Part shown: one piece after another, positions 45,102 to 54,806 of the stretch
Layout of the letters: every line of letters begins with the position of its first letter
Position numbering within the stretch: position 1 is the first letter of the stretch
Source: Butyricimonas virosa
GTDB lineage: Bacteria; Bacteroidota; Bacteroidia; Bacteroidales; Marinifilaceae
Direction of reading: 5' to 3'
NCBI RefSeq assembly: GCF_025148635.1
Contig: NZ_CP102269.1
Span: 3,224,001 to 3,288,000 of the forward strand
Length of the DNA stretch: 64,000 nt
The notes under the pieces: model-generated
The model's database searches: none
What the model saw: only the letters and a program-made list of their open reading frames with translations
What the model was told of the DNA's origin: nothing
Made by a program: the position numbers and the translations under genes

Positions 45102-47048
45102 ATGAGTTATTTAAATTTCAACAAAGAAGAATTGGTAAATCTGGAATATTCTTTGAAGAGAGAAGTTTTATCAACGAATAGAGCCGGGGGGTATTCTTCG
45201 ACAACGGTCGTATGCTGTAACACGAGGAAGTATCATGGACTACTTGTATTGCCGATCTCGGAGTTCGGGGGAGAGAATCATGTATTACTTTCCTCTTTGG
45301 ATGAAACGGTTGTTCAACACGGGCAATCTTTTAATTTGGGGATCCATAAATATCCCGGGGTATATGAACCGCGGGGACATAAATATATCGTGGATTTGGA
45401 ATACGATCCGCTATTCACGTTGACTTACCGGGTGGGAGGCGTTGTGTTGAAGAAAGAGATTCTGATGGTGCATAATGAGGCTCAATTGATGATTCGTTAT
45501 ACATTGGAAGATGCTCATTCGGAAACGTACTTGCGGTTGAAACCCTTTCTGGCTTACCGGAACGTTCACGCTTTGAGCAAGGCGAACATGATGGCAAACA
45601 CAAAATTCGATCACGTGGAAAATGGTATACGTTCGAAATTGTATGTCGGTTTTCCGGCTTTGAATATGCAGTTGAGCAAGGCGAACGAGTTTGTACCCGT
45701 GCCTGATTGGTATTATAATATAGAATACTTGGAGGAAAAGAACCGGGGATATGATTATAAGGAAGACTTGTTTGTTCCCGGTTATTTTGAGGTACCGATT
45801 AAAAAAGGGGAAAGTATTATATTTTCAGCCTCAACTGAAGAGGTAAAGCCTTCCACGCTGAAACGTAAATTCCAGCAGATGGAAAATAAACGGGAGCGTC
45901 GGGATGATTTCGAAAGTTGTTTAACTTATTCGGCGTCCCAGTTTATTGTTCATGAAGGCAAAGATACGGAGGTTGTTGCCGGTTATCCGTGGTTCGGGCG
46001 CTGGGGACGCGACACGTTTATTGCCCTTCCGGGTTTGACATTGGCAGCCGGGGGAGATTTGAGAAATTGTAAAGAAGTACTTGACACGATGGTTCGTCAG
46101 CTACACGATGGTTTGTTCCCGAACATCGGTAAAGGGGATAAGGCTGCTTACAATTCGATAGATGCCCCCATGTGGTTCTTTTGGGCCGTGCAGGAGTACG
46201 ATAAAGCGTTAGGAGAGCCGGGGACGGTATGGAAAAATTATGGAAGTAAAATGAAATCAATCCTGACAGCTTTTCGAGAGGGTGTGAATCCCGGGTTGAG
46301 AATGGATGCGAATGGTTTGATCTGGGCCCGACAACCCGGAAAAGCACTGACATGGATGGATGCTGTTGTGCGGGGTGTTCCCGTGACCCCGAGAGCCGGT
46401 TATGCCGTGGAGATCAATGCTCTTTGGTACAATGCGGTTTGTTACATGCTGAAATTAGCTGAAGAGGCAAAAGATAATACTTTTATAAAGGAATGGAAGG
46501 ATATGCCCGAATTGATTCGTACTTCATTCGTGGAAACATTCTGGAACGAGGAAAAGGGATATTTAGCTGATTATGTGGATGAAAAAGGGCAGAATCTGGA
46601 TGTGAGACCTAATCAGGTATTTGCTTGTTCCTTGACTTATTCCCCTATCACGGATGATATGAAGGAGAGGGTTCTGAAAGTGGTTACCCGTGAGTTATTG
46701 ACCCCGAAAGGCTTACGAACTTTGTCTCCCAAAAATCCGAAATATCACGGGCATTATGAAGGCAATCAGGATGAGCGGGACAACGCTTATCATCAGGGAA
46801 CCGTGTGGCCTTGGTTAATCGGTGCGTATATAGAGGCAAATCTTAAACTTTACGGGAAACAGTTCTTGCCGGAGGCAAAAGAATTGTTGGAAGGATTTGA
46901 AGAAGATATGGCACTTTACGGTTTGTGTTCGATTGCTGAAGTGTATGATGGCGATCCACCACATCATCCGAATGGAAGTATTTCCCAGGCATGGAGTGTC
47001 GGAGAGGTACTTAGAAGTATGAAATTGATAAGGAAATATGAAAATTAA
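45102..47048 (+). CDS. Glycogen debranching enzyme, amylo-alpha-1,6-glucosidase (GH133)
   Basis: A 648-residue enzyme with the bacterial GDE N-terminal domain (about 10-220, LSTNRAGGYSSTTVVCCNTRKYHGLLV) and a C-terminal (alpha/alpha)6 domain (about 270-640) carrying AGYPWFGRWGRDTFIALPG, the typical GH133 acid-residue loop, plus GTVWPWLIGAYIEA and LCSIAEVYDGDPPHHPNG. It should release glucose from alpha-1,6 branch stubs. It follows the branching enzyme by 84 nt. Confidence 0.92.
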   Translation: MSYLNFNKEELVNLEYSLKREVLSTNRAGGYSSTTVVCCNTRKYHGLLVLPISEFGGENHVLLSSLDETVVQHGQSFNLGIHKYPGVYEPRGHKYIVDLEYDPLFTLTYRVGGVVLKKEILMVHNEAQLMIRYTLEDAHSETYLRLKPFLAYRNVHALSKANMMANTKFDHVENGIRSKLYVGFPALNMQLSKANEFVPVPDWYYNIEYLEEKNRGYDYKEDLFVPGYFEVPIKKGESIIFSASTEEVKPSTLKRKFQQMENKRERRDDFESCLTYSASQFIVHEGKDTEVVAGYPWFGRWGRDTFIALPGLTLAAGGDLRNCKEVLDTMVRQLHDGLFPNIGKGDKAAYNSIDAPMWFFWAVQEYDKALGEPGTVWKNYGSKMKSILTAFREGVNPGLRMDANGLIWARQPGKALTWMDAVVRGVPVTPRAGYAVEINALWYNAVCYMLKLAEEAKDNTFIKEWKDMPELIRTSFVETFWNEEKGYLADYVDEKGQNLDVRPNQVFACSLTYSPITDDMKERVLKVVTRELLTPKGLRTLSPKNPKYHGHYEGNQDERDNAYHQGTVWPWLIGAYIEANLKLYGKQFLPEAKELLEGFEEDMALYGLCSIAEVYDGDPPHHPNGSISQAWSVGEVLRSMKLIRKYEN

Positions 47049-47087
47049 TCGAATTAGACCATTTCCGAATTTGCAAATTAATATATT

Positions 47088-48377
47088 ATGAGCATAAGAG
47101 TATTGATGTTTGGGTGGGAATTTCCACCGCATATTGCAGGGGGCTTGGGAACGGCCAGTTACGGGTTGACGAAAGGCTTGGCGAAACATGGCGTCAAGGT
47201 GATGTTCGTCATGCCGAAGGCCGGAGGTGATGAGGATCAAAGCGTCGTGAAAATCATTAATGCGAGTGATGTCGAAATGATGAGTGAGTATTCAAACTTA
47301 GATGAATACTGGCAGAATGTAAACTTTATGGAGATCGGTTCGAATCTTGTTCCTTATCTGGACCCGGAAACTTTCGAAAGAACGGTAAAGGAGACCATCA
47401 AGACGGGCGAACATTCCGAGCATATCGTTTTCCGTAACAAGTTCCAATTTTCCGGTAAATACGGAACAAACCTGATGGAAGAAGTTGCCCGTTACGCCAT
47501 GGTGGCAGGGACGATAGCGGCACAACAGGATTTTGATATTATCCACGCGCATGACTGGCTGACCTATTCGGCCGGGATTGTGGCGAAGAAAGTTTCGGGT
47601 AAACCGTTGGTGATCCATGTACATGCCACGGAATTTGACCGAAGTGGGGAGAATGTCAACCAGCAGGTGTATGATATAGAGAGGCGTGGAATGGAGGCTG
47701 CTGACCGGGTGATTACAGTGAGTAATCTGACACGAAATATCGTGATCAATCGTTACGGGATTAATCCGGATAAGGTAGTGACAGTCCATAACGCCGTGGA
47801 TTTTCAAACACGTGAAGATGTTGAAGTTGATCGTGGAGTGAAAGAAAAGGTGGTCACTTTTTTGGGTAGAATTACTTTCCAGAAAGGACCGGAGTATTTT
47901 ATCGAAGCGGCGAACAAGGTATTGAAACGTTTCCCGAATGTCCGGTTTGTTATGGCCGGTAGCGGAGACTTGTTCAATCGCTCTGTTCGGCGTGTGGCAC
48001 AATTGAAAATAGCCACGAAGTTTCACTTTACCGGGTTCTTACGAGGTGATGATGTTCAGAAGATGTTCTTGTATAGTGACGTGTACGTGATGCCTTCTGT
48101 GTCCGAGCCTTTCGGAATTTCTCCATTGGAGGCGATGCGTGCGGGAGTTCCCACGATTATTTCCAAACAGTCCGGGGTCGCCGAGGTCTTGAAACATTCT
48201 ATAAAAGTTGATTATTGGGATGTTGATGCACTGGCTGACGCTATATATGGTCTGTTAGCTTATCCGGCTTTAGGTAAAATGGCCGGAGAAGAGGGATTGG
48301 ACGAGGTGAACCAGTTGAAATGGGAGAATGCAGCGTTGAAAGTAGAGGAAGTGTACAAGGACGTATTGGGAGTTTAG
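47088..48377 (+). CDS. GT4-family glycosyltransferase, probable glycogen/alpha-glucan synthase
   Basis: A 429-residue GT-B enzyme. The N-terminal half begins MSIRVLMFGWEFPPHIAGGLG, with the glycine-rich acceptor loop of glycogen/starch-synthase-like GT4 and GT5 enzymes; the C-terminal half has VVTFLGRITFQKGPEYFIEA and the EX7E motif (SEPFGISPLEAMRAG). Nucleotide-sugar donor unknown. Placement in a glycogen cluster suggests glucan synthesis, possibly making maltose 1-phosphate or elongating glucan. Forty nt after the debranching enzyme gene. Confidence 0.88.
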   Translation: MSIRVLMFGWEFPPHIAGGLGTASYGLTKGLAKHGVKVMFVMPKAGGDEDQSVVKIINASDVEMMSEYSNLDEYWQNVNFMEIGSNLVPYLDPETFERTVKETIKTGEHSEHIVFRNKFQFSGKYGTNLMEEVARYAMVAGTIAAQQDFDIIHAHDWLTYSAGIVAKKVSGKPLVIHVHATEFDRSGENVNQQVYDIERRGMEAADRVITVSNLTRNIVINRYGINPDKVVTVHNAVDFQTREDVEVDRGVKEKVVTFLGRITFQKGPEYFIEAANKVLKRFPNVRFVMAGSGDLFNRSVRRVAQLKIATKFHFTGFLRGDDVQKMFLYSDVYVMPSVSEPFGISPLEAMRAGVPTIISKQSGVAEVLKHSIKVDYWDVDALADAIYGLLAYPALGKMAGEEGLDEVNQLKWENAALKVEEVYKDVLGV

Positions 48378-48402
48378 AGTTTAAAATTTAAAATGTAAAA
48401 TT

Positions 48403-49743
48403 ATGAAAAAGACATTATGTTTTTATTTCCAGATACATCAACCCGTAAGATTAAGAAGGTATCGTTTTTTTGATATAGGTAAACGTCATGATTATTTTGA
48501 CGAGTATGTGAATCGTTCCACGATACGACGAGTGGCAGAGAGATGCTATTTGCCGATGAATCATTTGATCATGGATTTGATCAAGCGTTACGGAACGAAT
48601 TTTAAGGTGAGTTTTTCTATTTCCGGTTCGGCATTGGAACAATTTGCTCTCCATGCCCCGGAAGTGATTGAAAGTTTCAAGGAATTGGCAAAGACCGGTA
48701 GCGTGGAGTTTTTGGCCGAGACATACGCTCACTCTTTGGCATCCTTGTCTGATACCGATGAATTCGAGAGACAAGTACAGCGCCATGCAGCTAAAATGGA
48801 AGAGTTGTTCGGGCAGAAGCCGGTGACGTTGCGAAATAGTTCGTTGATTTATTCCGATCAGATCGGGGAGCGAGTGGCTGCCATGGGATTTGAATCTATG
48901 CTGACTGATGGGGCAAAGCATGTGTTGGGGTGGAAGAGTCCGAATTTCGTTTACACGAACGTGATGAATCCCCGGTTGAAACTGTTATTGAAAAATTCCC
49001 GGTTGAGCGACGACTTGACCCTGCGTTTTTCAGATCATAGCTGGCATGAATGGCCTCTCACGGCAGATAAATATGCCCGTTGGTTAAAAGATAGCACGCA
49101 AGATAGTGAGATCGTGAATTTGTTTATGAACTACGAAACGTTTGGTGAAAACCAATTGGCAGAGACCGGAATTTTCGAGTTTATGCGTTCTTTACCCGAA
49201 TATATATTCTCGACAACCGATTTTGAATTCCTGACCCCGAGTGAGGCGGTGAAAAAACATCAGCCGGTGGCTCCTTTACACGTGCCTTACCCGATTTCAT
49301 GGGCGGATGAAGAAAAGGATATTACCGGATGGTTGGGAAATGAATTACAAAATGAGGCTTTTGAAGAGCTATTCAAAATACAACCTAAAGTGGAAGCATT
49401 AAATGATCCGGAGCTGAACGAGGATTACTCTCGCTTGCAGGCTAGTGATCATTTCTATTATATGAGGACGAAACTGTTCTCCGATAACGACTACCATCGT
49501 TACGTTTCACCTTATGAAACCCCGTATGAAGCATTCATAAATTATATGAATGTGTTGAGTGATTTTGTCGCACGTGTGGAAGATATGGAAAAAATGCGTA
49601 ATATTGCGGGCAATAAAATCACCGAAGAAGAGAAAAGTCCGGAAAAAAAGAAACGGACTCCTCGTGTAAAAAGTGCGGAGAGTGCTGCGAAGGCGACGAA
49701 AAAGGTGAGTACTAAGGAGAAACAAGTGAAGTCAAAACATTAA
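48403..49743 (+). CDS. GH57-family alpha-amylase/glucanotransferase
   Basis: A 446-residue GH57 enzyme: LCFYFQIHQPVRLRRYRFFDIG at the start, FLAETYAHSLASL with the nucleophile Glu, and SDHSWHEWPLTADKYARWL, a later GH57 motif region. It should hydrolyse or transfer alpha-1,4-glucan chains in the cytoplasm. The last 45 or so residues are a lysine/alanine-rich tail (SPEKKKRTPRVKSAESAAKA) outside the catalytic fold. Twenty-five nt after the GT4 gene and 9 nt before the synthase/phosphorylase fusion. Confidence 0.9.
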   Translation: MKKTLCFYFQIHQPVRLRRYRFFDIGKRHDYFDEYVNRSTIRRVAERCYLPMNHLIMDLIKRYGTNFKVSFSISGSALEQFALHAPEVIESFKELAKTGSVEFLAETYAHSLASLSDTDEFERQVQRHAAKMEELFGQKPVTLRNSSLIYSDQIGERVAAMGFESMLTDGAKHVLGWKSPNFVYTNVMNPRLKLLLKNSRLSDDLTLRFSDHSWHEWPLTADKYARWLKDSTQDSEIVNLFMNYETFGENQLAETGIFEFMRSLPEYIFSTTDFEFLTPSEAVKKHQPVAPLHVPYPISWADEEKDITGWLGNELQNEAFEELFKIQPKVEALNDPELNEDYSRLQASDHFYYMRTKLFSDNDYHRYVSPYETPYEAFINYMNVLSDFVARVEDMEKMRNIAGNKITEEEKSPEKKKRTPRVKSAESAAKATKKVSTKEKQVKSKH

Positions 49744-49752
49744 AAATTAAAT

Positions 49753-52700
49753 ATGAGTAATTTGGAATTGAAAGATCCCGCCTATTTGTTCGAGGTAAGT
49801 TGGGAAGTATGTAATAAGGTTGGGGGAATTCACACGGTAATTTCAACAAAGGTGTTGAGTTTGGCCGGGGAATTCAAAAACAACCATATATTGATCGGCC
49901 CGGACGTGTGGCGGTATAATGAACCGAATCCGGAATTCACGGAGGATGCCCATTTGTTTAAATCGTGGCGGGTGAAAGCGGCACAGGAGGGATTGCGTAT
50001 TAAGGTAGGGCGATGGAATGTAGCCGGTAACCCTGTGGCTATTTTGGTGGATTTCACCTCTTTTATTCCCCAAAAGGATCAGATATTGACTTCTTTCTGG
50101 GAGAAGTTTCAGGTGGATTCGTTAACCGGACAATGGGATTACATCGAACCCGTGTTATTCGGTTACACGGCGGGAAAAGTGATTGAGAGTTTTGTTCGTT
50201 ACCATATATCTCCTCGTCAGCGTATTGTTGCCCAGTTCCACGAGTGGATGACGGGAAGCGGTATGTTGTACCTGAAAAATGCCCTTCCACAAGTGGGATG
50301 CGTGTTCACCACTCATGCCACCGTGTTAGGACGTAGTATTGCCGGGAACGGCTTGCCTCTTTATGATCCGATGAAGGATTACAATCCGGTGGAAACGGCC
50401 CATCGTTTCGGCGTGGATTCTAAACAATCCTTGGAAAGTAAGGCGGCAGAATGGGCGGATTGTTTTACGACGGTCAGTGACATTACCGCGAAAGAGTGTG
50501 AGCATTTCTTGGGTAAACAAGTGGATCTTGTCACCCCGAATGGTTTCGAGAACAGTTTCACCCCCAGCGAGGAGGATTATCCCGCCAAGCGTCAGCAAGG
50601 ACGTGAAAAACTGTTGAAAGTGGCGCAGGCTTTATTGGGCCGGGCGGTTGCGGAAGATGCTTTAATCGTGGGTATCAGTGGACGTTACGAGTTTAAAAAT
50701 AAGGGCTTGGACGTGTTTGTTGAAGCACTGGGACGTTTGAACCGGGATGTAGATAATAAACGGGATATTTTGGCGTTTATTCTGGTGCCGGCAGGACATA
50801 AGGGGGCAAATCTGGAATTACTGAATAATTTGGAACGTCCTTACCAGGCGATCGAAATCACACATCCTTACGTGACACATGAATTATCGGACCCGCAAAA
50901 TGATCCGGTATTGCGTAAGATTGAGGAACAACAATTATCGAATCAACCGGGGGACCGGGTGAAGGTCTTTTTCTCTCCAAGCTATTTGAATGGTAATGAC
51001 GGTGTGTTTAACATGCCTTATTATGATTTGCTTGTGGGAATGGATTTGACCGTTTTCCCCTCTTATTACGAGCCTTGGGGATACACTCCTTTGGAGAGTC
51101 TGGCATTTAAAGTTCCGACGATCACGACAACTTTGGCCGGTTTCGGCTTGTGGGTTGAGTCCTATTATAAAAAAGCACACCCGGGAATTGAGATTATTGA
51201 ACGGGATGACCGGAATAACGAAGAAGTGGTCGAGAAAATTGCCGATAAAATAAAAGCGATTGCCGGACTAAACAAAAAAGAGTACCAAGCTGTAGCCAAG
51301 AATGCCAAAGAGGTATCGAAGATTGCACTTTGGGAAAATTTGGTTTCATATTACAAGAAGGCTTATCAGATCGCGATAGATAAAGTAAACGGACGGGTGA
51401 ATGAAATTCCGGTTGTGGAAGAGGAACAATGGTCATTCATAGAGAAAAAGACGGCAACAAATGTTCCGAACTGGATCAGCGTGATTATCCATCGTTCAAT
51501 TCCGGTCAAATTGAGTGCCTTGGAAGAGTTGGCGAATAATTTGTGGTGGTGTTGGAACGAGGAGGCCGTTGATTTGTTTAAAAGCATCGATCCTTTGCAA
51601 TGGATGTTGACACGGCATAACCCGATAGCGTTATTGGATAAGATTTCTTTGAATCGCTATAAAGAATTGGAGAATGATGAGGAGTTTGTTGCCCGTCTGG
51701 CAGCCGTGTACGCTAAATTCTCCCAATACATGGAGGAGAAAAAGCAAATGAATGATCCTTCCATTGCTTATTTTAGTATGGAGTACGGGTTACACGCTTC
51801 TCTGAAAATTTATTCGGGAGGTCTTGGCGTGTTGGCCGGAGATTACTTGAAAGAGGCTAGTGACAAAAAAACAAAGATCACGGGTATCGGCTTATTGTAT
51901 CGTTACGGTTATTTCACCCAAAAATTCTCTGCCGCGGGTAATCAAGAGGCTGAATATGAGGCTCAGGATTTCACGAAGATACCGGTATCTCCGGCTCGGG
52001 ATGCTGAAGGCAATTGGTTGACAATCAGTCTTTCATTCCCTGGACGCGAGGTGTATGCCCGAATCTGGCGAGTAAATGTCGGACGGGTAGAATTGTACCT
52101 GTTGGATACGGATTTCGAGGATAACCAGGAAGGGGACAGGAGCATCACGCATTACTTGTATGGAGGAGATTGGGAAAATCGTTTGAAACAGGAAATTTTG
52201 CTGGGTATCGGGGGAATCCGGGCCTTGCGGAAATTGAATATCCAGGCGGATGTGTACCATTGTAATGAGGGACATGCGGCCTTTACCGGGTTGGAAAGAT
52301 TGCGGGAATACGTGGCGGAAGATCAACTTTCATTTGCCGAAGCCATGGAAGTTGTTCGGGCGTCTTCGCTTTTCACCACGCATACGCCGGTTCCGGCAGG
52401 ACATGATTCATTTACAGAAAACTTGTTGAAAAACTACTTCTGGTTTGTGGCTGAACGTTTGAAGATCACGTGGGAACAGTTGCTTGGGTTAGGACGTGTA
52501 AATGCGAATGATCCGAACGAGAAATTCTCCATGAGTTTTCTGGCAGCGAACTTATCGCAGGAGGTGAACGGGGTTAGCTGGTTGCACGGGAAAGTCAGTC
52601 GGGATATATTCAAGAATTTATGGCCGGGATATATGCCGGAAGAGTTACACATCAGTTATGTAACCAATGGAGTGCATTACCCGACTTGGGCGGCTCCGGA

Positions 52701-53997
52701 ATGGAAGAAAATACAGATGAGCGTGTTTGGTGAAAAATTCAAGACTCATCATTACGATAAAACGTGTTTTGAAGGAATCTACCAAATTCCGGATCAGATG
52801 ATCAAAGAGGTTCGTATGGTTTTACGAAGTCGCTTGATCCGTCATATAAAACATCGTTTGGCTGACGAGAAGAGTACGGCTTATTTTACACCGCGACAAA
52901 TCGTGGAGATTCAAGACACTTTGCGGGATGACATATTGACAATCGGTTTTGCCCGTCGTTTTGCTACCTATAAACGAGCTCATTTGTTGTTCAGTAATTT
53001 GGATCGTTTGAATGAGATCGTGAATAACCCGGATCGTCCGGTTCAGTTTATATTCGCGGGGAAAGCTCACCCGGCGGATCAGGCCGGTCAGGATTTGATC
53101 AAGCGGATAGTGGAGATTTCCAAATACCCGCAGTTCTTGGGTAAGATATTGTTCCTCCCGAATTATGACATGGACTTGGCTCGCCACATGGTGCAAGGTG
53201 TGGACGTATGGATGAACACCCCGACTCGCCCGCAGGAGGCTTCTGGTACGAGTGGAGAGAAGGCCGCCATGAATGGTGTCATGCACTTCAGTGTGCTGGA
53301 CGGTTGGTGGGTTGAAGGCTATCAAAAGGATGCCGGTTGGGCCTTGCCGATGGAAAGGACTTACGAGAATCAGGAATTCCAGAATGAATTGGATGCCGAG
53401 TTGATTTATAATATCATCGAATCGGAAATTGCCCCGGCATTTTATGAACGAGATGCGAATGGTTTATCCGATAAATGGGCAGGATACATCAAGAACACGA
53501 TTGCTAAAGTGGCATCAAACTTCACGAGTAATCGGATGTTGACGGATTACGAGGACAAGTTCTATATACCGATGTCTCGCCGTTTCCACCGTTTGAGTGA
53601 CAATCATTATGCTTTAGCCGCGCAGATTGCGGAGTGGAAGAGAAAGGTTAGCCGGGAATGGGATTCCGTGCAGGTGGATGGTTTGATTCTTCCCGATAAA
53701 TCGAAACAGATTATCTCTTTAGGTAAATCTTACCAAGGAAAAGTGGTACTTGATTTGGGTGAGTTATCGATTGATGACATCGGGGTAGAGTTGGTTGCGA
53801 TGATGAAGAAAGAGGAAAAAATTGAAGTGTGCTTCACGCAGGAATTTGTCCCTGTTTCTTTTGAGAACGGGAAGGCCATGTATTCCATCGAAGTAACTCC
53901 TGATGATCCCGGAATTTTCATGTTGGGACTGAGAATATTCCCGAAGAATACATTACTCCCTCACAGGCAGGATTTTGCTTTGGTAAAATGGGTGTAG
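49753..53997 (+). CDS. Fused GT3 glycogen synthase and GT35 alpha-glucan phosphorylase
   Basis: A 1414-residue protein made of two enzymes. Residues 1 to about 555 are a GT3 glycogen synthase: YLFEVSWEVCNKVGGIHTVI at the start and YYEPWGYTPLESLAFKVPT, the EX7E-type donor site, near 435-450. After a short linker, residues from about 575 carry a DUF3417-like segment (LSALEELANNLWWCWNEEAV) and the GT35 phosphorylase body with IAYFSMEYGLHASLKIYSGG and EASGTSGEKAAMNG; the PLP-binding Lys is near 1170. One half builds glycogen, the other releases glucose 1-phosphate. No stop or frameshift occurs at the junction, so the fusion looks genuine. Last gene of the glycogen cluster. Confidence 0.92.
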   Translation: MSNLELKDPAYLFEVSWEVCNKVGGIHTVISTKVLSLAGEFKNNHILIGPDVWRYNEPNPEFTEDAHLFKSWRVKAAQEGLRIKVGRWNVAGNPVAILVDFTSFIPQKDQILTSFWEKFQVDSLTGQWDYIEPVLFGYTAGKVIESFVRYHISPRQRIVAQFHEWMTGSGMLYLKNALPQVGCVFTTHATVLGRSIAGNGLPLYDPMKDYNPVETAHRFGVDSKQSLESKAAEWADCFTTVSDITAKECEHFLGKQVDLVTPNGFENSFTPSEEDYPAKRQQGREKLLKVAQALLGRAVAEDALIVGISGRYEFKNKGLDVFVEALGRLNRDVDNKRDILAFILVPAGHKGANLELLNNLERPYQAIEITHPYVTHELSDPQNDPVLRKIEEQQLSNQPGDRVKVFFSPSYLNGNDGVFNMPYYDLLVGMDLTVFPSYYEPWGYTPLESLAFKVPTITTTLAGFGLWVESYYKKAHPGIEIIERDDRNNEEVVEKIADKIKAIAGLNKKEYQAVAKNAKEVSKIALWENLVSYYKKAYQIAIDKVNGRVNEIPVVEEEQWSFIEKKTATNVPNWISVIIHRSIPVKLSALEELANNLWWCWNEEAVDLFKSIDPLQWMLTRHNPIALLDKISLNRYKELENDEEFVARLAAVYAKFSQYMEEKKQMNDPSIAYFSMEYGLHASLKIYSGGLGVLAGDYLKEASDKKTKITGIGLLYRYGYFTQKFSAAGNQEAEYEAQDFTKIPVSPARDAEGNWLTISLSFPGREVYARIWRVNVGRVELYLLDTDFEDNQEGDRSITHYLYGGDWENRLKQEILLGIGGIRALRKLNIQADVYHCNEGHAAFTGLERLREYVAEDQLSFAEAMEVVRASSLFTTHTPVPAGHDSFTENLLKNYFWFVAERLKITWEQLLGLGRVNANDPNEKFSMSFLAANLSQEVNGVSWLHGKVSRDIFKNLWPGYMPEELHISYVTNGVHYPTWAAPEWKKIQMSVFGEKFKTHHYDKTCFEGIYQIPDQMIKEVRMVLRSRLIRHIKHRLADEKSTAYFTPRQIVEIQDTLRDDILTIGFARRFATYKRAHLLFSNLDRLNEIVNNPDRPVQFIFAGKAHPADQAGQDLIKRIVEISKYPQFLGKILFLPNYDMDLARHMVQGVDVWMNTPTRPQEASGTSGEKAAMNGVMHFSVLDGWWVEGYQKDAGWALPMERTYENQEFQNELDAELIYNIIESEIAPAFYERDANGLSDKWAGYIKNTIAKVASNFTSNRMLTDYEDKFYIPMSRRFHRLSDNHYALAAQIAEWKRKVSREWDSVQVDGLILPDKSKQIISLGKSYQGKVVLDLGELSIDDIGVELVAMMKKEEKIEVCFTQEFVPVSFENGKAMYSIEVTPDDPGIFMLGLRIFPKNTLLPHRQDFALVKWV

Positions 53998-54021
53998 AGT
54001 AGTATTGAGTATACATTGAAT

Positions 54022-54070
54022 AAAAATGCAGTTTCAAAGTCCTAAATAGAACTTGGAACTGCATTTTTTA
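54022..54070. terminator. Bidirectional terminator
   Basis: An 18-19 nt stem (AAAAATGCAGTT at its base, with one mismatch and one bulge) around a 10 nt loop, T-rich on the right and A-rich on the left, between the convergent glycogen cluster and SUI1-like gene. Confidence 0.8.
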
Positions 54071-54081
54071 TTATTCTCTTT

Positions 54082-54420
54082 TTATTTTGCCCGGTATTTA
54101 TTGTCCCGAAGAATGGTCAATACTTTTTCTTTTACTTCTCCTTGGATGATAATTTCTCCATCCTTCACGGAACCACCCACGCCGCATTTGTTTTTTAGTA
54201 GTTTCGCTAGTTCTTTCAAATCCTCTTCCGTCCCGGTGAAACCTTGTACGAGAGTAACTGTTTTGCCTTTGCGTTGTTTGGAATCAAGGGTCACTCGTAG
54301 GTTTTGTTTTTCCGGGGCTAGGGTTTCCTGCTCTTTTTCTTGATTGTATTCGTATTGATAATTCGGGTTCGTGGAGTAAACCACGTTAATCCGTTCCTTT
54401 TTATCGTTTTTGTTGCCCAT
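54082..54420 (-). CDS. SUI1/YciH-like translation factor
   Basis: From ATG 54420 (MGNKNDKKERINVVY) the protein has 112 residues; an in-frame ATG at 54477 would add 19 hydrophobic residues not seen in the family and would lie upstream of the promoter-like box. The SUI1 domain covers about 40-110: LRVTLDSKQRKGKTVTLVQG, LLKNKCGVGGSVKDGEIIIQ. Bacterial YciH proteins resemble eukaryotic eIF1 and influence initiation fidelity; their need is not well understood. Monocistronic. Confidence 0.9.
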   Translation of the reverse strand: MGNKNDKKERINVVYSTNPNYQYEYNQEKEQETLAPEKQNLRVTLDSKQRKGKTVTLVQGFTGTEEDLKELAKLLKNKCGVGGSVKDGEIIIQGEVKEKVLTILRDNKYRAK

Positions 54421-54447
54421 GATCTCTGTGTAATTTATTTTCGGGAA

Positions 54448-54455
54448 CAAAAATA
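54448..54455 (-). promoter_or_regulatory. -7 promoter box for the SUI1-like gene
   Basis: Minus strand TATTTTTG, a perfect TAnnTTTG, 28 nt before the chosen start codon and inside the longer alternative frame, which supports the shorter start. Confidence 0.5.
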
Positions 54456-54714
54456 GCAATATTACTCGGATTGTCATGGAATGACATGCATTTTCCGATA
54501 TGCCAGTTTATGGGAAGTTATTTTACTTTGTGTGATCAGTTTAGAGCGAGTTAAGCGGGAGATAAGGAACGACAAACGAGAGAATGACGTGTCCCCTTCG
54601 TTTTATAGTCGTTTAGTGACTAACTTTGCAATCTAGGGGATGTGCCGATGTGATTTTGGGCGTGTTTGACTTCATGCTTACTTCTAACTTATCTCGCCAT
54701 TAATCGAAATAAAA

Positions 54715-54745
54715 GTTGTTTTTTCCAAGGGGTTCGTTATCTTTG
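54715..54745 (+). promoter_or_regulatory. Promoter of the NfnAB-like gene
   Basis: GTTG at 54715-54718, 19 nt, then TATCTTTG at 54738-54745, a perfect -7 box, giving a leader of about 55 nt. The remaining intergenic sequence from 54456 to 54714 shows nothing I recognise. Confidence 0.6.
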
Positions 54746-54806
54746 CGGCTTGAAATCGAAAACGATAGCGGGGTTGAAATAAGTAGAATAGATTAACCTA
54801 GAGACT

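Noticed and set aside
47298..48026. Minus-strand open frame of 242 codons
   Set aside because: Lies wholly inside the GT4 gene on the opposite strand and its product has no recognisable motif; shadow frame.
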